Shown here piece by piece: positions 43,630 to 52,074 of a stretch of DNA of 64,000 bases. A program made the position numbers and the translations under genes. Under the pieces are notes generated by a model. That model was not told where the DNA came from, did not search any database, and saw only the letters and a list, made by a program, of their open reading frames with translations. This stretch comes from Clostridium merdae. Its GTDB lineage: Bacteria; Bacillota; Clostridia; Oscillospirales; Acutalibacteraceae. The stretch's first letter is position 1. Every line of letters begins with the position of its first letter. The stretch lies in NCBI RefSeq assembly GCF_900176635.1, contig NZ_FXLN01000002.1, positions 248,001-312,000 on the forward strand, written 5' to 3'.

Positions 43630-45174
43630 TCAGCGCTTTACCTGCTTTACCACGTCGATTAAGCTGCCGTCGCGGTACTCAATGAGTGCCACAACCTTGT
43701 CGCCATACTCAATGGGGTCGGGAGTACCGGCCAATGCGTAGGCTTTGTTTTTCAGCTCCTCCATAGTAAAGATTTTTACTCCGGCATTTTTCATAGCCTC
43801 CATCAGGTCTTTCCTGAGGGGGTTCACAGCAATGCCGACCTCTGTAACAACAACGTCGATTCCCTCACCGGGGGTAATCACTGTATTAACCTGCTCAACG
43901 ATGGTGGGAATACGACCGCGCAGTAGGGGGCACAGAATCAGGCTTAGCTTTGCGCCAGCCGCTGTATCACTGTGGCCGCCGGAAGCGCCGCGAATAACAC
44001 CGTCGGAACCGGTCATTACGTTTACGTTGTAGTCGGTATCAACCTCAAGAGCGGAGAGCATTACAACATCCAGCTGGTTCACAGCAGCACCCTTATTGCC
44101 TGGGTTTGCGTAGAAAGAAGCCGAAATTTCATAATGGTCTTCGTTGCGAGAGATAGAATCCGCTGCACCGCGGTCAAAGGTTTGGGTGTCCAAAATCTTC
44201 TTGGCGAGGCCTTCTTCCAGCAGTTCTACCATGTTGCTGGTAATTCCGCCGAGCAGGAAGCCAGCGGTAATGCCGGTTTCACGCATCTTTTCTGCCAAGA
44301 AACGGGTAACGGCCAAGGTTGAGCCGCCAGAGCCGGACTGCAGGGACATACCATCTTTAAAATAAGGAGAGGCAGTAATGACTTTGCAGGCATTTGCCGC
44401 AATCAAAAGCTCCTTGGGGTCTGAAGTAAAGCGGGTTGCACCCTTTGCAATCCCGTCGGGGTTACCAATCGCATCTACTACTACAACGTAGTCCACATGA
44501 TTTTGCGGGATGCTGATTGGCGTGTTGGGGTAGTCTACCAAATTGTCGGTAATAATAACTACCTTGTCGGCATACTCGGCGTCAACTTTTGCATAGCCCA
44601 AAGAGCCGCAGGTAGCTTTGCCGTGGGAGCCGTTTGCGTTGCCGTAGGGGTCAGCACTGGAAGCGCCGAGGAAGGCAACGTCTATATGAATATCGCCAGC
44701 TTCAATTGCACGGGCACGACCGCCGTGGGAACGGATAACAACCGGCTTTTCCATCAATCCATGAGAGATGGCGGAGCCGACCTTGTCGCGCAGACCGCTG
44801 CTGGTGATTTCGGTAATTACACCGTTTTTAATATGCTCAATGAGCGGTTCATGAACATTGGCGATGGAGCTTGCAGCAAGCTTTAGGTTTTTAATACCCA
44901 TTTTTGCAATCTCATCAATTACCATGTTCAAAACATAGTCACCCTCACGAAAGTGATGGTGGAAGGAGATGGTCATGCCGTCCTTCAGGCCGCATTTCTC
45001 AATTGCTTCTTGAATAGAAGAAAGGAGCTTTGTCTCACCGGGGAGAGCGGGAACCACCTTGCCGGCTGCTCTTGTGTATTCATTTTTGCGGGCGTACTGC
45101 CCCTCAAATACGCCGTATTGATCAGCGTACTCCTTCGGGATTTCACGACCCACTGCATTTTTAACCGTTTCCAT
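43630..45174 (-). CDS. citF: Citrate lyase alpha subunit (citrate CoA-transferase)
   Basis: CitF exchanges the acetyl group on CitD for citrate, forming citryl-ACP. The 514-residue length is typical. Family features are GREIPKEYADQYG at the N-terminus, ISFHHHFREGDYVLN near 74-88, the glycine-rich LQSGSGGSTLAVTRF near 277-291 and GASGGHSDTAAGAKL near 402-416. It lies 3 bp after citE. All three lyase subunits, the ligase and both prosthetic-group genes are intact, so the enzyme should be functional. Confidence 0.97.
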   Translation of the reverse strand: METVKNAVGREIPKEYADQYGVFEGQYARKNEYTRAAGKVVPALPGETKLLSSIQEAIEKCGLKDGMTISFHHHFREGDYVLNMVIDEIAKMGIKNLKLAASSIANVHEPLIEHIKNGVITEITSSGLRDKVGSAISHGLMEKPVVIRSHGGRARAIEAGDIHIDVAFLGASSADPYGNANGSHGKATCGSLGYAKVDAEYADKVVIITDNLVDYPNTPISIPQNHVDYVVVVDAIGNPDGIAKGATRFTSDPKELLIAANACKVITASPYFKDGMSLQSGSGGSTLAVTRFLAEKMRETGITAGFLLGGITSNMVELLEEGLAKKILDTQTFDRGAADSISRNEDHYEISASFYANPGNKGAAVNQLDVVMLSALEVDTDYNVNVMTGSDGVIRGASGGHSDTAAGAKLSLILCPLLRGRIPTIVEQVNTVITPGEGIDVVVTEVGIAVNPLRKDLMEAMKNAGVKIFTMEELKNKAYALAGTPDPIEYGDKVVALIEYRDGSLIDVVKQVKR

Positions 45175-45177
45175 TGT

Positions 45178-46080
45178 TTAACCCTCCTGTCCTTCCGGCC
45201 CGGAATAAACGCCGGCGGCTTTTGCCAGCGCAATTACGCGCTCCGCACGTTCTACAATGGGCTTATCGATCATTTTGCCGTTCAGGGCGATAACACCGGA
45301 GCCTTTGGCATTGGCCTCTTCAATGGCGCGGATAACATCGAGTGCCTTATCAATTTCTTTTTGATTCGGAGTATAAACCGAATTGACCACTGCAATCTGG
45401 CGGGGATGAATGACGGATTTTCCGTCAAAACCGATTTGACGAACAAACTCGGTCTCCTTACGCAGGGTCTCAGAGTCATTCACGTCTGCAAATACGGTGT
45501 CTAGCGCGGCGATTCCGGCTGCACGGGCGGCGTGAACGATCATAGAACGGGCAAAGAAAATTTCTTCACTGTTTCGGTCAGCGTAACGCTTGGTTTTCAT
45601 TGCAGTTACATAGTCTTCCGATCCAAGAGCAATACCAATCAGGCGCTTGCTGGAGTTTGCAATGGAAAGCGCGTTCAAAACGCCTTGGGGGTCTTCGATT
45701 GCCGCCATCATCCGGGTGGAGCCGGGTTCGCGGCCGCAAGCCTTTTCCGCTTCCAAAATAACAGCCTCTGTATCAAGAACATCTTGCGCACAGGTTGTTT
45801 TGGGCAAACGGATGACATCGATGCCGGCACGAACCATCGCGTGCACGTCATCTACGCCGCCAGCGTCCAGCGAGTTGATGCGGACTACGGTTTCCGTAGA
45901 GGAAAAATCAAAGGTTTTTACCGCCTGAAAAACAAGAAAACGGGAAGTATCCTTCTCCGCCAGGGAGATCGAGTCTTCCAGGTCAAACATAATGGAGTCC
46001 GCACCGTAAATAATCGCGTCCTTCAGCATGCCGGGGTTGCTCGCAGGCAAAAACATCATTGTTCTTCTTAAACGTTCCAT
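45178..46080 (-). CDS. citE: Citrate lyase beta subunit (citryl-ACP lyase)
   Basis: CitE cleaves citryl-ACP to oxaloacetate and acetyl-ACP. The 300-residue TIM-barrel HpcH/HpaI protein has RTMMFLPASNPGML at the start, SIMFDLEDSISLAEKD (Mg2+ and substrate binding), VRINSLDAG and DGKSVIHPRQI near 208-218. The ATG at 46080 is preferred over the TTG at 46098, because GGGAGG lies upstream and the start overlaps the end of citD by 13 bp, a usual coupling in cit operons. Confidence 0.96.
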   Translation of the reverse strand: MERLRRTMMFLPASNPGMLKDAIIYGADSIMFDLEDSISLAEKDTSRFLVFQAVKTFDFSSTETVVRINSLDAGGVDDVHAMVRAGIDVIRLPKTTCAQDVLDTEAVILEAEKACGREPGSTRMMAAIEDPQGVLNALSIANSSKRLIGIALGSEDYVTAMKTKRYADRNSEEIFFARSMIVHAARAAGIAALDTVFADVNDSETLRKETEFVRQIGFDGKSVIHPRQIAVVNSVYTPNQKEIDKALDVIRAIEEANAKGSGVIALNGKMIDKPIVERAERVIALAKAAGVYSGPEGQEG

Positions 46081-46388
46081 GAATCGATCGCCTCCCAATC
46101 ATAGTGCTCGGTAATTCCGCACGACCGATGTACCGCCGCAATGGTGCGGGCAACAATGGTACAGTCCAGCGCGCCTTTATCCACAACGGTTAACTTCGCG
46201 TTGGCAACCCCCATGTTTGAAAGGGTTTTTTGAATCGTGTCACGAATCTGCCTGCCGTACTGGTGTGCGACACTGCTGGTTAGATTAATGTCGATTCCCT
46301 CGCTGTCGTTCTTATCGATCATGATTTGAATGTCGGAAGATTCCAGCGTTCCGGCGATAGCCGGTTTTTGAATTTGATAAAGCGGCAT
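46068..46388 (-). CDS. citD: Citrate lyase gamma subunit (acyl carrier protein)
   Basis: CitD is the 106-residue carrier subunit bearing the prosthetic group. The N-terminal AIAGTLESSDIQIMI block holds the serine (one of the SS pair at residues 17-18) to which CitX attaches the cofactor. The remainder (SSVAHQYGRQIRDTIQKTL and DKGALDCTIVART) matches the family throughout. It is flanked by citC (4 bp upstream) and citE (13-bp overlap). Confidence 0.95.
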   Translation of the reverse strand: MPLYQIQKPAIAGTLESSDIQIMIDKNDSEGIDINLTSSVAHQYGRQIRDTIQKTLSNMGVANAKLTVVDKGALDCTIVARTIAAVHRSCGITEHYDWEAIDSWNV

Positions 46389-46392
46389 TGTG

Positions 46393-47421
46393 TTATCCCT
46401 CCTGCTGCATTTTTTGTATCAGTGCTTTTCCTTCAGCAGAAAAAAAGTAGTCGTAGGTGCTTTCCGGCACAAGGCTCTTTGTTTCTTCTGTTTTCCCTCG
46501 CTTAAGAAGGTCTCTTACGCGAGAAGCGCTGATCACGTTTCCCCCTTGTTCCTTTCTGGGGATGATGACTAAGTCAATTACCCCGTGAAACACCTCTTTC
46601 ATAGAATCATTGTAGAGTTGTGTCACTGGAGATAAGGGCTCTTCGCCAACAAACCTGCGGGTAATACCCGCGGCGGGGGCGATATGATCCCGGAACAGGA
46701 TCGCGTCGAGTGTGGCTTGAACCTTTGCCACCTGAACGTCCTCCTTCAAAAAATAGGAGGGGAACGTTTTGGCAGAAACCATATAATCCCCTGTGGGGTG
46801 AACCCGAACGTTCGGCAAGTGCTGAACGCCGCGCCGGACAAGCTCCAGCCTTGTATTGGCTGGGAACGCGGATAAATCCTCCGACAATACGAACAAATGC
46901 AGCGTATCGTTTTGTTTGGCGGCTGTTTCCGCCAAGTAACGGTGCCCAAGTGTAAACGGGTTTGCATTCATTACAATACCTGCCGCTTCGCCGGGTGTGC
47001 GCTGCTGCTCCAGCTCCTTTAAGTATTGGGGGAAGCCGTAGATGGCTTTTTCCATAAATACCAATTGGTCGTTTACACGAGCCAGCTCACGAAAGCCTAG
47101 CTCCCCAAAGGAGCGGGCTGCCTGAGGCTTGGTATACACATAACAGGAGGAGCTGCCATTTTCCATCACAGTGCTCAGCAGGTGCGAAAGCAAAATGCTT
47201 ACTGCTTTACCGCCCTGGTGTTCCGGGCTTACCGCCACGCACTTGATGATGTTCTGGTATAGTGAGCCAGTTGCTGCAAGCTCGTCATGAAAAAACAGGC
47301 CTGCACAGTAAGAAACGGCGGCCTCCGGGCGAATACCGCCTTTGTTCAGCAGATCAAGCCAAAGTTGTTTTTGGCGGGGGTCACGGTCGATCCACAAACG
47401 CCTGATTTCATACTCCATCAT
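46393..47421 (-). CDS. citC: Citrate lyase ligase (acetate:SH-citrate lyase ligase)
   Basis: CitC activates citrate lyase by acetylating the CitD prosthetic group using acetate and ATP. The 342-residue protein has an N-terminal GNAT-like acetyltransferase domain (VSPEHQGGKAVSILLSHLL near 68-86) and a nucleotidyltransferase domain with NANPFTLGHRYLAE near 152-165 and the C-terminal ISASRVRDLL signature. It is the first gene of the leftward citrate operon. Two consecutive ATG codons follow GTAGGAGC; the first was used. Confidence 0.95.
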   Translation of the reverse strand: MMEYEIRRLWIDRDPRQKQLWLDLLNKGGIRPEAAVSYCAGLFFHDELAATGSLYQNIIKCVAVSPEHQGGKAVSILLSHLLSTVMENGSSSCYVYTKPQAARSFGELGFRELARVNDQLVFMEKAIYGFPQYLKELEQQRTPGEAAGIVMNANPFTLGHRYLAETAAKQNDTLHLFVLSEDLSAFPANTRLELVRRGVQHLPNVRVHPTGDYMVSAKTFPSYFLKEDVQVAKVQATLDAILFRDHIAPAAGITRRFVGEEPLSPVTQLYNDSMKEVFHGVIDLVIIPRKEQGGNVISASRVRDLLKRGKTEETKSLVPESTYDYFFSAEGKALIQKMQQEG

Positions 47422-47462
47422 TTTGCTCCTACATCAGAACAAAAACTCAATTTACCATGTCT

Positions 47463-47486
47463 CGTGAAAATCTTGCAAATTTCACG
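47463..47486. repeat. Inverted repeat in the citC leader
   Basis: CGTGAAA and TTTCACG are separated by 10 bp in the region just upstream of citC. It could be a regulator site or a leader hairpin. A minus-strand TATAAT at 47559-47554 may serve as -10 for citC, but no good -35 is seen. Confidence 0.35.
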
Positions 47487-47636
47487 CGAATTTAAAAAGA
47501 GTTTATCTGAATTAGTCAAAGGTTTTTTACGCTGTTTTGCTTTGTCTGTGTATATTATACATGAATATATCGCAGGATAGGTGTGCTTTTGATGTCCTCG
47601 GTGTTTTTTTGCTGCACTTTCCCTTCGCAAATAAAA

Positions 47637-47666
47637 TTGACAAACAATGTCAAATCCATTTATAAT
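47637..47666 (+). promoter_or_regulatory. Promoter of GntR-citG with overlapping palindrome
   Basis: TTGACA at 47637-47642 and TATAAT at 47661-47666 with an 18-bp spacer. The -35 is one arm of TTGACA-AACAA-TGTCAA (47637-47653), an inverted repeat with the size and placing expected for a GntR operator, suggesting autoregulation and perhaps control of the divergent citrate operon. Confidence 0.7.
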
Positions 47667-47693
47667 GATTAGCATATAAAGGACGGTGGTTTT

Positions 47694-48428
47694 GTGCATG
47701 AGTATTTAAGCAAGTTAGTGCAGATCATCAATTTATCGCAGAACAGACCGCTCAACGACATGGTATATGAGGGTTTGCGAAAAGCGATTATTCAAGGTGT
47801 GATTCCAGTTGGGGAAAGGCTCAACGAAAAGGTTTTGTCAGACTACATGAACATAAGCCGTACTCCCATTCGAAATGCAATCAAACGGCTTACGGAAGAA
47901 GATTTGGTGGAGTACATCCCCAAATATGGTGTTGTGGTAAAACGGGTCACACTCGAAGATGCGGAGGAGATTTATCAAATTCGCATTGCGTTGGAGACAA
48001 TGGCAACCATTGCGGCCATGAATCGTATGACACCGGAAAACCACCAGGAGATGCGGGATTTGCTATCAAAGACCGATGAAGCCAACGAAAAGGGCGAGGT
48101 AAGAGTGGTTATTCAGTATTTTACCGATTTCAGTGCGCTGATATACCGTTTTTCCCGTATGCAAAGACTGGAAAACGTTGTCAGTAATATGCTGGAATAT
48201 GTATCGCGTTTCCGCGATATTTCGCTCTATGATGAAGAAAGGCGTGCTTTGGCAATCAAAGAACACAATTTGATATACCGCAGCATGCAAACAAAGGACA
48301 AAGAACTGATTACGCTGATTGTAAGAGAGCATGTAAACCATGCAAAGGAATTCGTGATGCGTGAAATTATTCGTTCGCAAGAAAATATGCAGGACGATTT
48401 AAAAGACCTGTACCGGAGGATGGAATGA
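47694..48428 (+). CDS. GntR-family (FadR/VanR type) regulator of the citrate locus
   Basis: A 244-residue regulator with an N-terminal winged helix (NDMVYEGLRKAIIQGVIPVGERLNEKVLSDYMNISRTP, here residues about 21-58) and a C-terminal FCD-type helical ligand domain containing YQIRIALETMA and the later ALAIKEHNLIYRSM with metal-ligand histidines. The start is GTG behind AAAGGACGG. It overlaps citG by 4 bp and is divergent from citCDEFX, so control of citrate fermentation is likely; citrate or a similar carboxylate would be the ligand. Confidence 0.9.
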   Translation: MHEYLSKLVQIINLSQNRPLNDMVYEGLRKAIIQGVIPVGERLNEKVLSDYMNISRTPIRNAIKRLTEEDLVEYIPKYGVVVKRVTLEDAEEIYQIRIALETMATIAAMNRMTPENHQEMRDLLSKTDEANEKGEVRVVIQYFTDFSALIYRFSRMQRLENVVSNMLEYVSRFRDISLYDEERRALAIKEHNLIYRSMQTKDKELITLIVREHVNHAKEFVMREIIRSQENMQDDLKDLYRRME

Positions 48429-49363
48429 CACGGCAAAATCGAATTCGCACAAAAAGAGTTGTACTTGCCCGGCGCACCGGGTTGCAAGCGGCTCAAATGG
48501 AATACTGCGACCAAATTGCAAAGCTGGCGGTTCGTGCATTGCTGTATGAGGTGTGCATTGCGCCCAAGCCCGGTTTGGTAGACCGTTTTAATAACGGTGC
48601 TCACCGAGATATGGATTTATTTATGTTTTTGGACAGCGCTTGTGCGCTGTCCAGCTATTTTCGGGAGATTACCGCACAGGCAATGCGGCTTCGGCGAATA
48701 CCGGCGGAGCGCCTTTTGCCCTATTTACGCAAGCCAGGTATTCGAGCAGAAAAAGAGATGTTTCTTGCCACAGGTGGCGTGAATACCCACAAAGGGATTG
48801 TGTATTCCATGGGTATTTTCTGCGCTGCATGCGGTCTTTTGTTTTTTCAGCTGCGTCGTGTACCGGTGGAGCGGATATTTTCTTTGTGCGCCAAAATCGC
48901 CCGTGGTGACCATCCCCCAAAAGAAAAAGCCGATACAAACGGCGAGCGTTTATACCGCCAATATCAAATTCAAGGAGTGCGCGGGGAGGCGGCCAATGGG
49001 TTCCCCTCTGCGCGGCTGCATGGCTTGCCCGCTCTGCGTAAAGCAGAGGCGATGGGGTGGAGCACAGACGCGGCTGGCGTATATGCTCTGTTTCACATTA
49101 TGGCGCATTTGGAGGATACCAACTTAATCAGCCGCTCCGACTTGCAAACACAGGAACAGGTGCGCGAGCAACTTACTGCTTTACTGCAAAGCCCTGCGTT
49201 AACACCGGAGCTGGTCTTAAATGAATCTAGCCGGATGGATCAGGAATTTATAAACAAATACATGAGTCCGGGCGGTGCGGCGGACATGCTTTCCATTGTG
49301 TTTTTAGCGCATTGGCTGGAGCAGGAGTTCCCAGACCGGTTTCTCTCAACTTCCGAGTTGTAA
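48425..49363 (+). CDS. citG: Triphosphoribosyl-dephospho-CoA synthase CitG
   Basis: CitG makes 2'-(5''-triphosphoribosyl)-3'-dephospho-CoA, the precursor of the citrate lyase cofactor. The 312-residue protein contains the conserved CIAPKPGLVDRFNNGAHRDMD block near 54-74, FLATGGVNTHKGIVYSMG near 115-132 and ARLHGLPALRKA near 196-207. The N-terminal 30 residues are basic and variable. It is translationally coupled to the regulator gene (ATGA) and completes the maturation pathway with CitX encoded on the other strand. Confidence 0.94.
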   Translation: MTRQNRIRTKRVVLARRTGLQAAQMEYCDQIAKLAVRALLYEVCIAPKPGLVDRFNNGAHRDMDLFMFLDSACALSSYFREITAQAMRLRRIPAERLLPYLRKPGIRAEKEMFLATGGVNTHKGIVYSMGIFCAACGLLFFQLRRVPVERIFSLCAKIARGDHPPKEKADTNGERLYRQYQIQGVRGEAANGFPSARLHGLPALRKAEAMGWSTDAAGVYALFHIMAHLEDTNLISRSDLQTQEQVREQLTALLQSPALTPELVLNESSRMDQEFINKYMSPGGAADMLSIVFLAHWLEQEFPDRFLSTSEL

Positions 49364-49390
49364 TTCTAGTAATTAAATTATTTTTAATTA

Positions 49391-49444
49391 AAAAAGCGTG
49401 TTTTCCATTTCGCTCAGTAGGAGTGATGGAAACACGCTTTTATA
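49391..49444. terminator. Terminator after citG (probably bidirectional)
   Basis: AAAGCGTGTTTTCCAT pairs with ATGGAAACACGCTTT around a 16-nt loop; T/A runs occur on both sides. It lies between convergent citG and the AbrB-family gene. Confidence 0.85.
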
Positions 49445-49470
49445 ACTTTATAATCAATTTATGTTTTGAA

Positions 49471-50526
49471 TTAGATGAAAAGATGAGCAAGAATAGGAAT
49501 TAGGCAAATAACAGAAATCAAGCGAAACGAGTGCATGAGCACAATTTTGGGAGTATCAAGTCCCAGCTCATCGGCAATCAGCCCCATTTCTGTAATACCG
49601 CCGGGGGTGCAGCAGAACAGCGCGGTGGCCTTGTTCATACCTGTAAATTTGCTTAAGAGGTATGCCGTTGCAAACGACATAACAAAAACCTCAACTGCCA
49701 TAATCAGCATTGGCACTATGAGTTCCCCCAGAGCTGCCCAAGTGGCTCTGTTGATTTGGCTGCCGATATAACAGCCTGCCAGAACACGGGAAAGAATCTT
49801 TACAAAGGATGGGTAAGAGAGCAAATCGGTAGCAACGCTTAATACAATCGTTCCCAATATGGCGCCGATAATGGCACCTGCTGGAACCCCTAGTGTGCGT
49901 AGCAACAACGCTCCTGCGGTAGACGCAGCCAGAGAGATTGCAAATTTTGTGAGCTTATCTTTGGTCATAGGTGGGGAAGCGGGTTTTTCTTTTTCATCCT
50001 CCACTTCACTTTCGTTTATTGAGAGAGAAACAGCAGGCTGTTTTAAATAAAGCTTTTTGATAATATTGGGGAAAAACACAACCACAACCAAAAAGCGGAA
50101 CAATTGCAGAAGCATTACTTTGTCTGTACTAGCGCCGAAATCGACCGCAATCAGCGTTAAATCAGACATTCCTCCGGGCGCACAGGCAAACAGAGAAGTC
50201 ATGAAGGATAAACCGGAGATAGCGTGCATCAGAAACGAAAAAACAATGGTGAATGTAAACATCATGATGAGAAGAATTAAAATCGGTTTTCCCATTTTAC
50301 GAAGTTCATTTATGTCTTCTTTACGAAAGCGGCTCCCAATTACGAGGCCAGATAATATTTGAACCATCACCCGTAGGTTCGGCGGGTATTCCGCCGCATA
50401 CCCAACTATTGTGTTCATTAGTGTGATAGCGAGCAAAGCGCCAATCATTACTCCTGCGGGGATTTTCTTCTTGTTTCCCCAATAACCTCCGACGCCCCCA
50501 ACAACATGTGTTAAAAAAAGATACAC
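49471..50526 (-). CDS. AbrB-family membrane protein (duplicated transporter-like domain)
   Basis: A 351-residue membrane protein with two similar halves, each ending with a conserved glycine-rich hairpin: FACAPGGMSDLTLIAVDFGA and FCCTPGGITEMGLIADELG. This repeat defines the AbrB duplication family (not the AbrB transcription factor). The GTG at 50526 was chosen because GGGGAGG lies 10 bp upstream; the longer frame to 50604 crosses the promoter leader. Family members are poorly characterised transporters. The gene is alone and divergent from folT. Confidence 0.83.
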   Translation of the reverse strand: MYLFLTHVVGGVGGYWGNKKKIPAGVMIGALLAITLMNTIVGYAAEYPPNLRVMVQILSGLVIGSRFRKEDINELRKMGKPILILLIMMFTFTIVFSFLMHAISGLSFMTSLFACAPGGMSDLTLIAVDFGASTDKVMLLQLFRFLVVVVFFPNIIKKLYLKQPAVSLSINESEVEDEKEKPASPPMTKDKLTKFAISLAASTAGALLLRTLGVPAGAIIGAILGTIVLSVATDLLSYPSFVKILSRVLAGCYIGSQINRATWAALGELIVPMLIMAVEVFVMSFATAYLLSKFTGMNKATALFCCTPGGITEMGLIADELGLDTPKIVLMHSFRLISVICLIPILAHLFI

Positions 50527-50605
50527 GGTTGAAATTCCTCCCCTTAGTTCCTGTTCCGATACCCGGGGGTATTTTCCTCCGGCGTTCCACGCGTATTGCG
50601 GCACT

Positions 50606-50633
50606 AGTATAGCATATCTGAACTATTTTGCAA
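50606..50633 (-). promoter_or_regulatory. Promoter of the AbrB-family gene
   Basis: Minus-strand TTGCAA (50633-50628), 16-bp spacer and TATACT (50611-50606) with an upstream TGC that makes an extended -10. The leader is about 75 nt and includes a small stem ATACCC/GGGTAT. Confidence 0.65.
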
Positions 50634-50794
50634 AACTTTTTTTGTTGCGAAATGGGAGTTCTATTAGACGGTATTCGATGAAATTAAAACGGAAATAGAA
50701 GGAAAAAGAGGTTTCAAAATGGAAAAGCGACGATAAATGAGTACTTATAACATGCTAGTAAGACGAAAAATCGACGCGTTTGTGTTACTTTTAA

Positions 50795-50823
50795 TTGCGA
50801 CAGAAGGTTTTCTCCATTATAAT
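50795..50823 (+). promoter_or_regulatory. Promoter of folT
   Basis: TTGCGA at 50795-50800 and perfect TATAAT at 50818-50823 with a 17-bp spacer. The start point near 50830 gives a 77-nt leader with a CCGCGC/GCGTGG stem near 50863-50893. Folate-transporter genes often have THF riboswitches, but no clear match to that motif was found. The rest of the 380-bp divergent gap holds only the other promoter. Confidence 0.65.
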
Positions 50824-50906
50824 AGTGGAAGAGAAAAGACAATTTTTGAAACTAATGAGACCGCGCGTTTTCCAAACAAGCAGCGTGGCACGAGAGGGGC
50901 ATTTTC

Positions 50907-51470
50907 TTGAAAAACTGGATGGAACAATTTAAGTCTTCCGCAAATGAAATGAAACAAGTATCTACCATTTCGGTTGCCGGATTATTGGTGGCAATCAGTG
51001 TTGTTTTAACCTTTTTTAAGCTTGCTTTAACGCAAACACTCCAAGTTAGCTTTGCATTTTTACCGATTGCAGGCGGCGGAATGCTGTTTGGGCCGGTAGT
51101 CGGTGGTGTAATTGGTGCCGTTAGTGACGTTGCGGGCTTTGTAATTCGCCCCTCGGGTCCCTTCTTTCCCGGCTTTACCATAAGCGCAATTGCAACCGGT
51201 GTTATTTATGGCATGCTATTATACCGTAAGCAGGTTACCGTAAAGCGTGTTGTGATGGTTAGTGTGCTAAACACGGTTTTGGTTAATTGGCTGCTCAATA
51301 CCGTATGGCTTTCACTGATGTACGGCAATGGCTTTATTGTATTGCTCGGTGCACGCATCATTAAGAATATTATCATGTTCCCCATCGATACTGTGCTCCT
51401 GTATTCCCTGCTCAAGCTGTTTGAGCGCTTCCGCTTTATGAATAAGGCAAAGGGGAACGGCAGCTTCTAA
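50907..51470 (+). CDS. folT: Folate ECF transporter S-component FolT
   Basis: The 187-residue substrate-binding membrane subunit of an energy-coupling-factor folate transporter; the ATPase and T subunits are encoded elsewhere. It has six helices and the family blocks QVSFAFLPIAGGGMLFGPVVGG (shown as residues about 46-67), SGPFFPGFTISA and LNTVWLSLMYG. The start is TTG behind GAGAGGGG; ATG 50919 is an alternative. The short Ala motif for coupling is in the first helix. A standalone gene with its own promoter suggests salvage of external folate. Confidence 0.9.
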   Translation: MKNWMEQFKSSANEMKQVSTISVAGLLVAISVVLTFFKLALTQTLQVSFAFLPIAGGGMLFGPVVGGVIGAVSDVAGFVIRPSGPFFPGFTISAIATGVIYGMLLYRKQVTVKRVVMVSVLNTVLVNWLLNTVWLSLMYGNGFIVLLGARIIKNIIMFPIDTVLLYSLLKLFERFRFMNKAKGNGSF

Positions 51471-51574
51471 TCCATATGTGGTGGGACAAGTTCGCAAATC
51501 GATATATTTTTGAAGTTTTTTGAGTGATTCAGTCGTCATTTCAAACAAATCTGTATTTATACCCGAAAAACGCA

Positions 51575-51604
51575 TTGACAACTTGTGCAGGATTCAATTA
51601 TAAT
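51575..51604 (+). promoter_or_regulatory. Consensus promoter at the head of a long leader
   Basis: TTGACA (51575-51580) and TATAAT (51599-51604), both perfect, with an 18-bp spacer. The next gene begins only at 52075, so the transcript has a leader of about 460 nt. Confidence 0.8.
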
Positions 51605-51608
51605 AATT

Positions 51609-51829
51609 GCAGAAATCAACAAATTGCCTTTGTGGGATTTTCTGCAGAACTGCCAATGGTTTGCCGGGAACCTTTTTGCTCAAAGATACTGGCAATTAAA
51701 AAGCGGTAATGGGAACATAATACACGATTTTATTTATTGGGGGTCGGACGTTCTCCGGCTCTGTCTGTAAAGGGAATCCGTTGTTTTGCATGGTGAAGTG
51801 CAATTCAGTGGGTTCCCTTTGTGTTTTTC
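51609..51829 (+). ncRNA. Structured leader RNA or small RNA ending in an intrinsic terminator
   Basis: From the start point near 51611 the RNA can form: a 5' hairpin GCAGAAATC/GATTTTCTGC (51609-51645) extended by ACAAA/TTTGT; a branched domain closed by TGCCA/TGGCA near 51651-51693 with GGTT/AACC and CTTT/AAAG inside; a small CGGA/TCCG stem; and a terminator. There is no credible reading frame. It did not match any riboswitch class I know. It could be an attenuated leader of the transporter gene or a separate small RNA. Confidence 0.45.
51769..51829 (+). terminator. Intrinsic terminator inside the transporter leader
   Basis: AAAGGGAATCC pairs with GGGTTCCCTTT (one G-U), with an inner TTGCA/TGCAA stem, followed by GTGTTTTTCT. 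It lies 245 bp before the transporter start. Confidence 0.7.
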
Positions 51830-51963
51830 TAAGCAGAGTGAAATAAAAATCGTACCCCAAAGCATATGAATCATGCAGAGAAAAATCTTGCAAAAGCAAT
51901 GTGTTGAAAGAGTGGAATCTATGCAATTTAAAAGGGGGGGTGAATCGGTAGAAGTATATTCTA

Positions 51964-52024
51964 GTGCCACGGTATGAATGGGAGCGGCGCCAAGCGGCAC
52001 TGCCGTTTGCTTTCATTGTGGTAC
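51964..52024 (+). repeat. Long composite hairpin near the transporter start
   Basis: Three stacked helices: GTGCCAC/GTGGTAC, ATGAA/TTCAT and AAGCGGC/GCCGTTT around an ACT loop. No U-run follows, so it is not a terminator. The ribosome binding site GAGGAGG (about 52062-52068) lies downstream and is free in this fold. Confidence 0.5.
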
Positions 52025-52074
52025 GGGTCGCGAACAACGGAATCAACGGAAAATGAAACTGAGGAGGTTATTTT

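Noticed and set aside
45532..46071. Open frame of 179 codons antisense to citE
   Set aside because: citE is intact and conserved along the whole stretch; the antisense frame has no supporting signal.
51830..52074. T-box antiterminator near the transporter start (suggested by GTGCCACGGT)
   Set aside because: The required AGGGTGGNACCGCG core is not present and the nearby terminator is upstream of it, not downstream.
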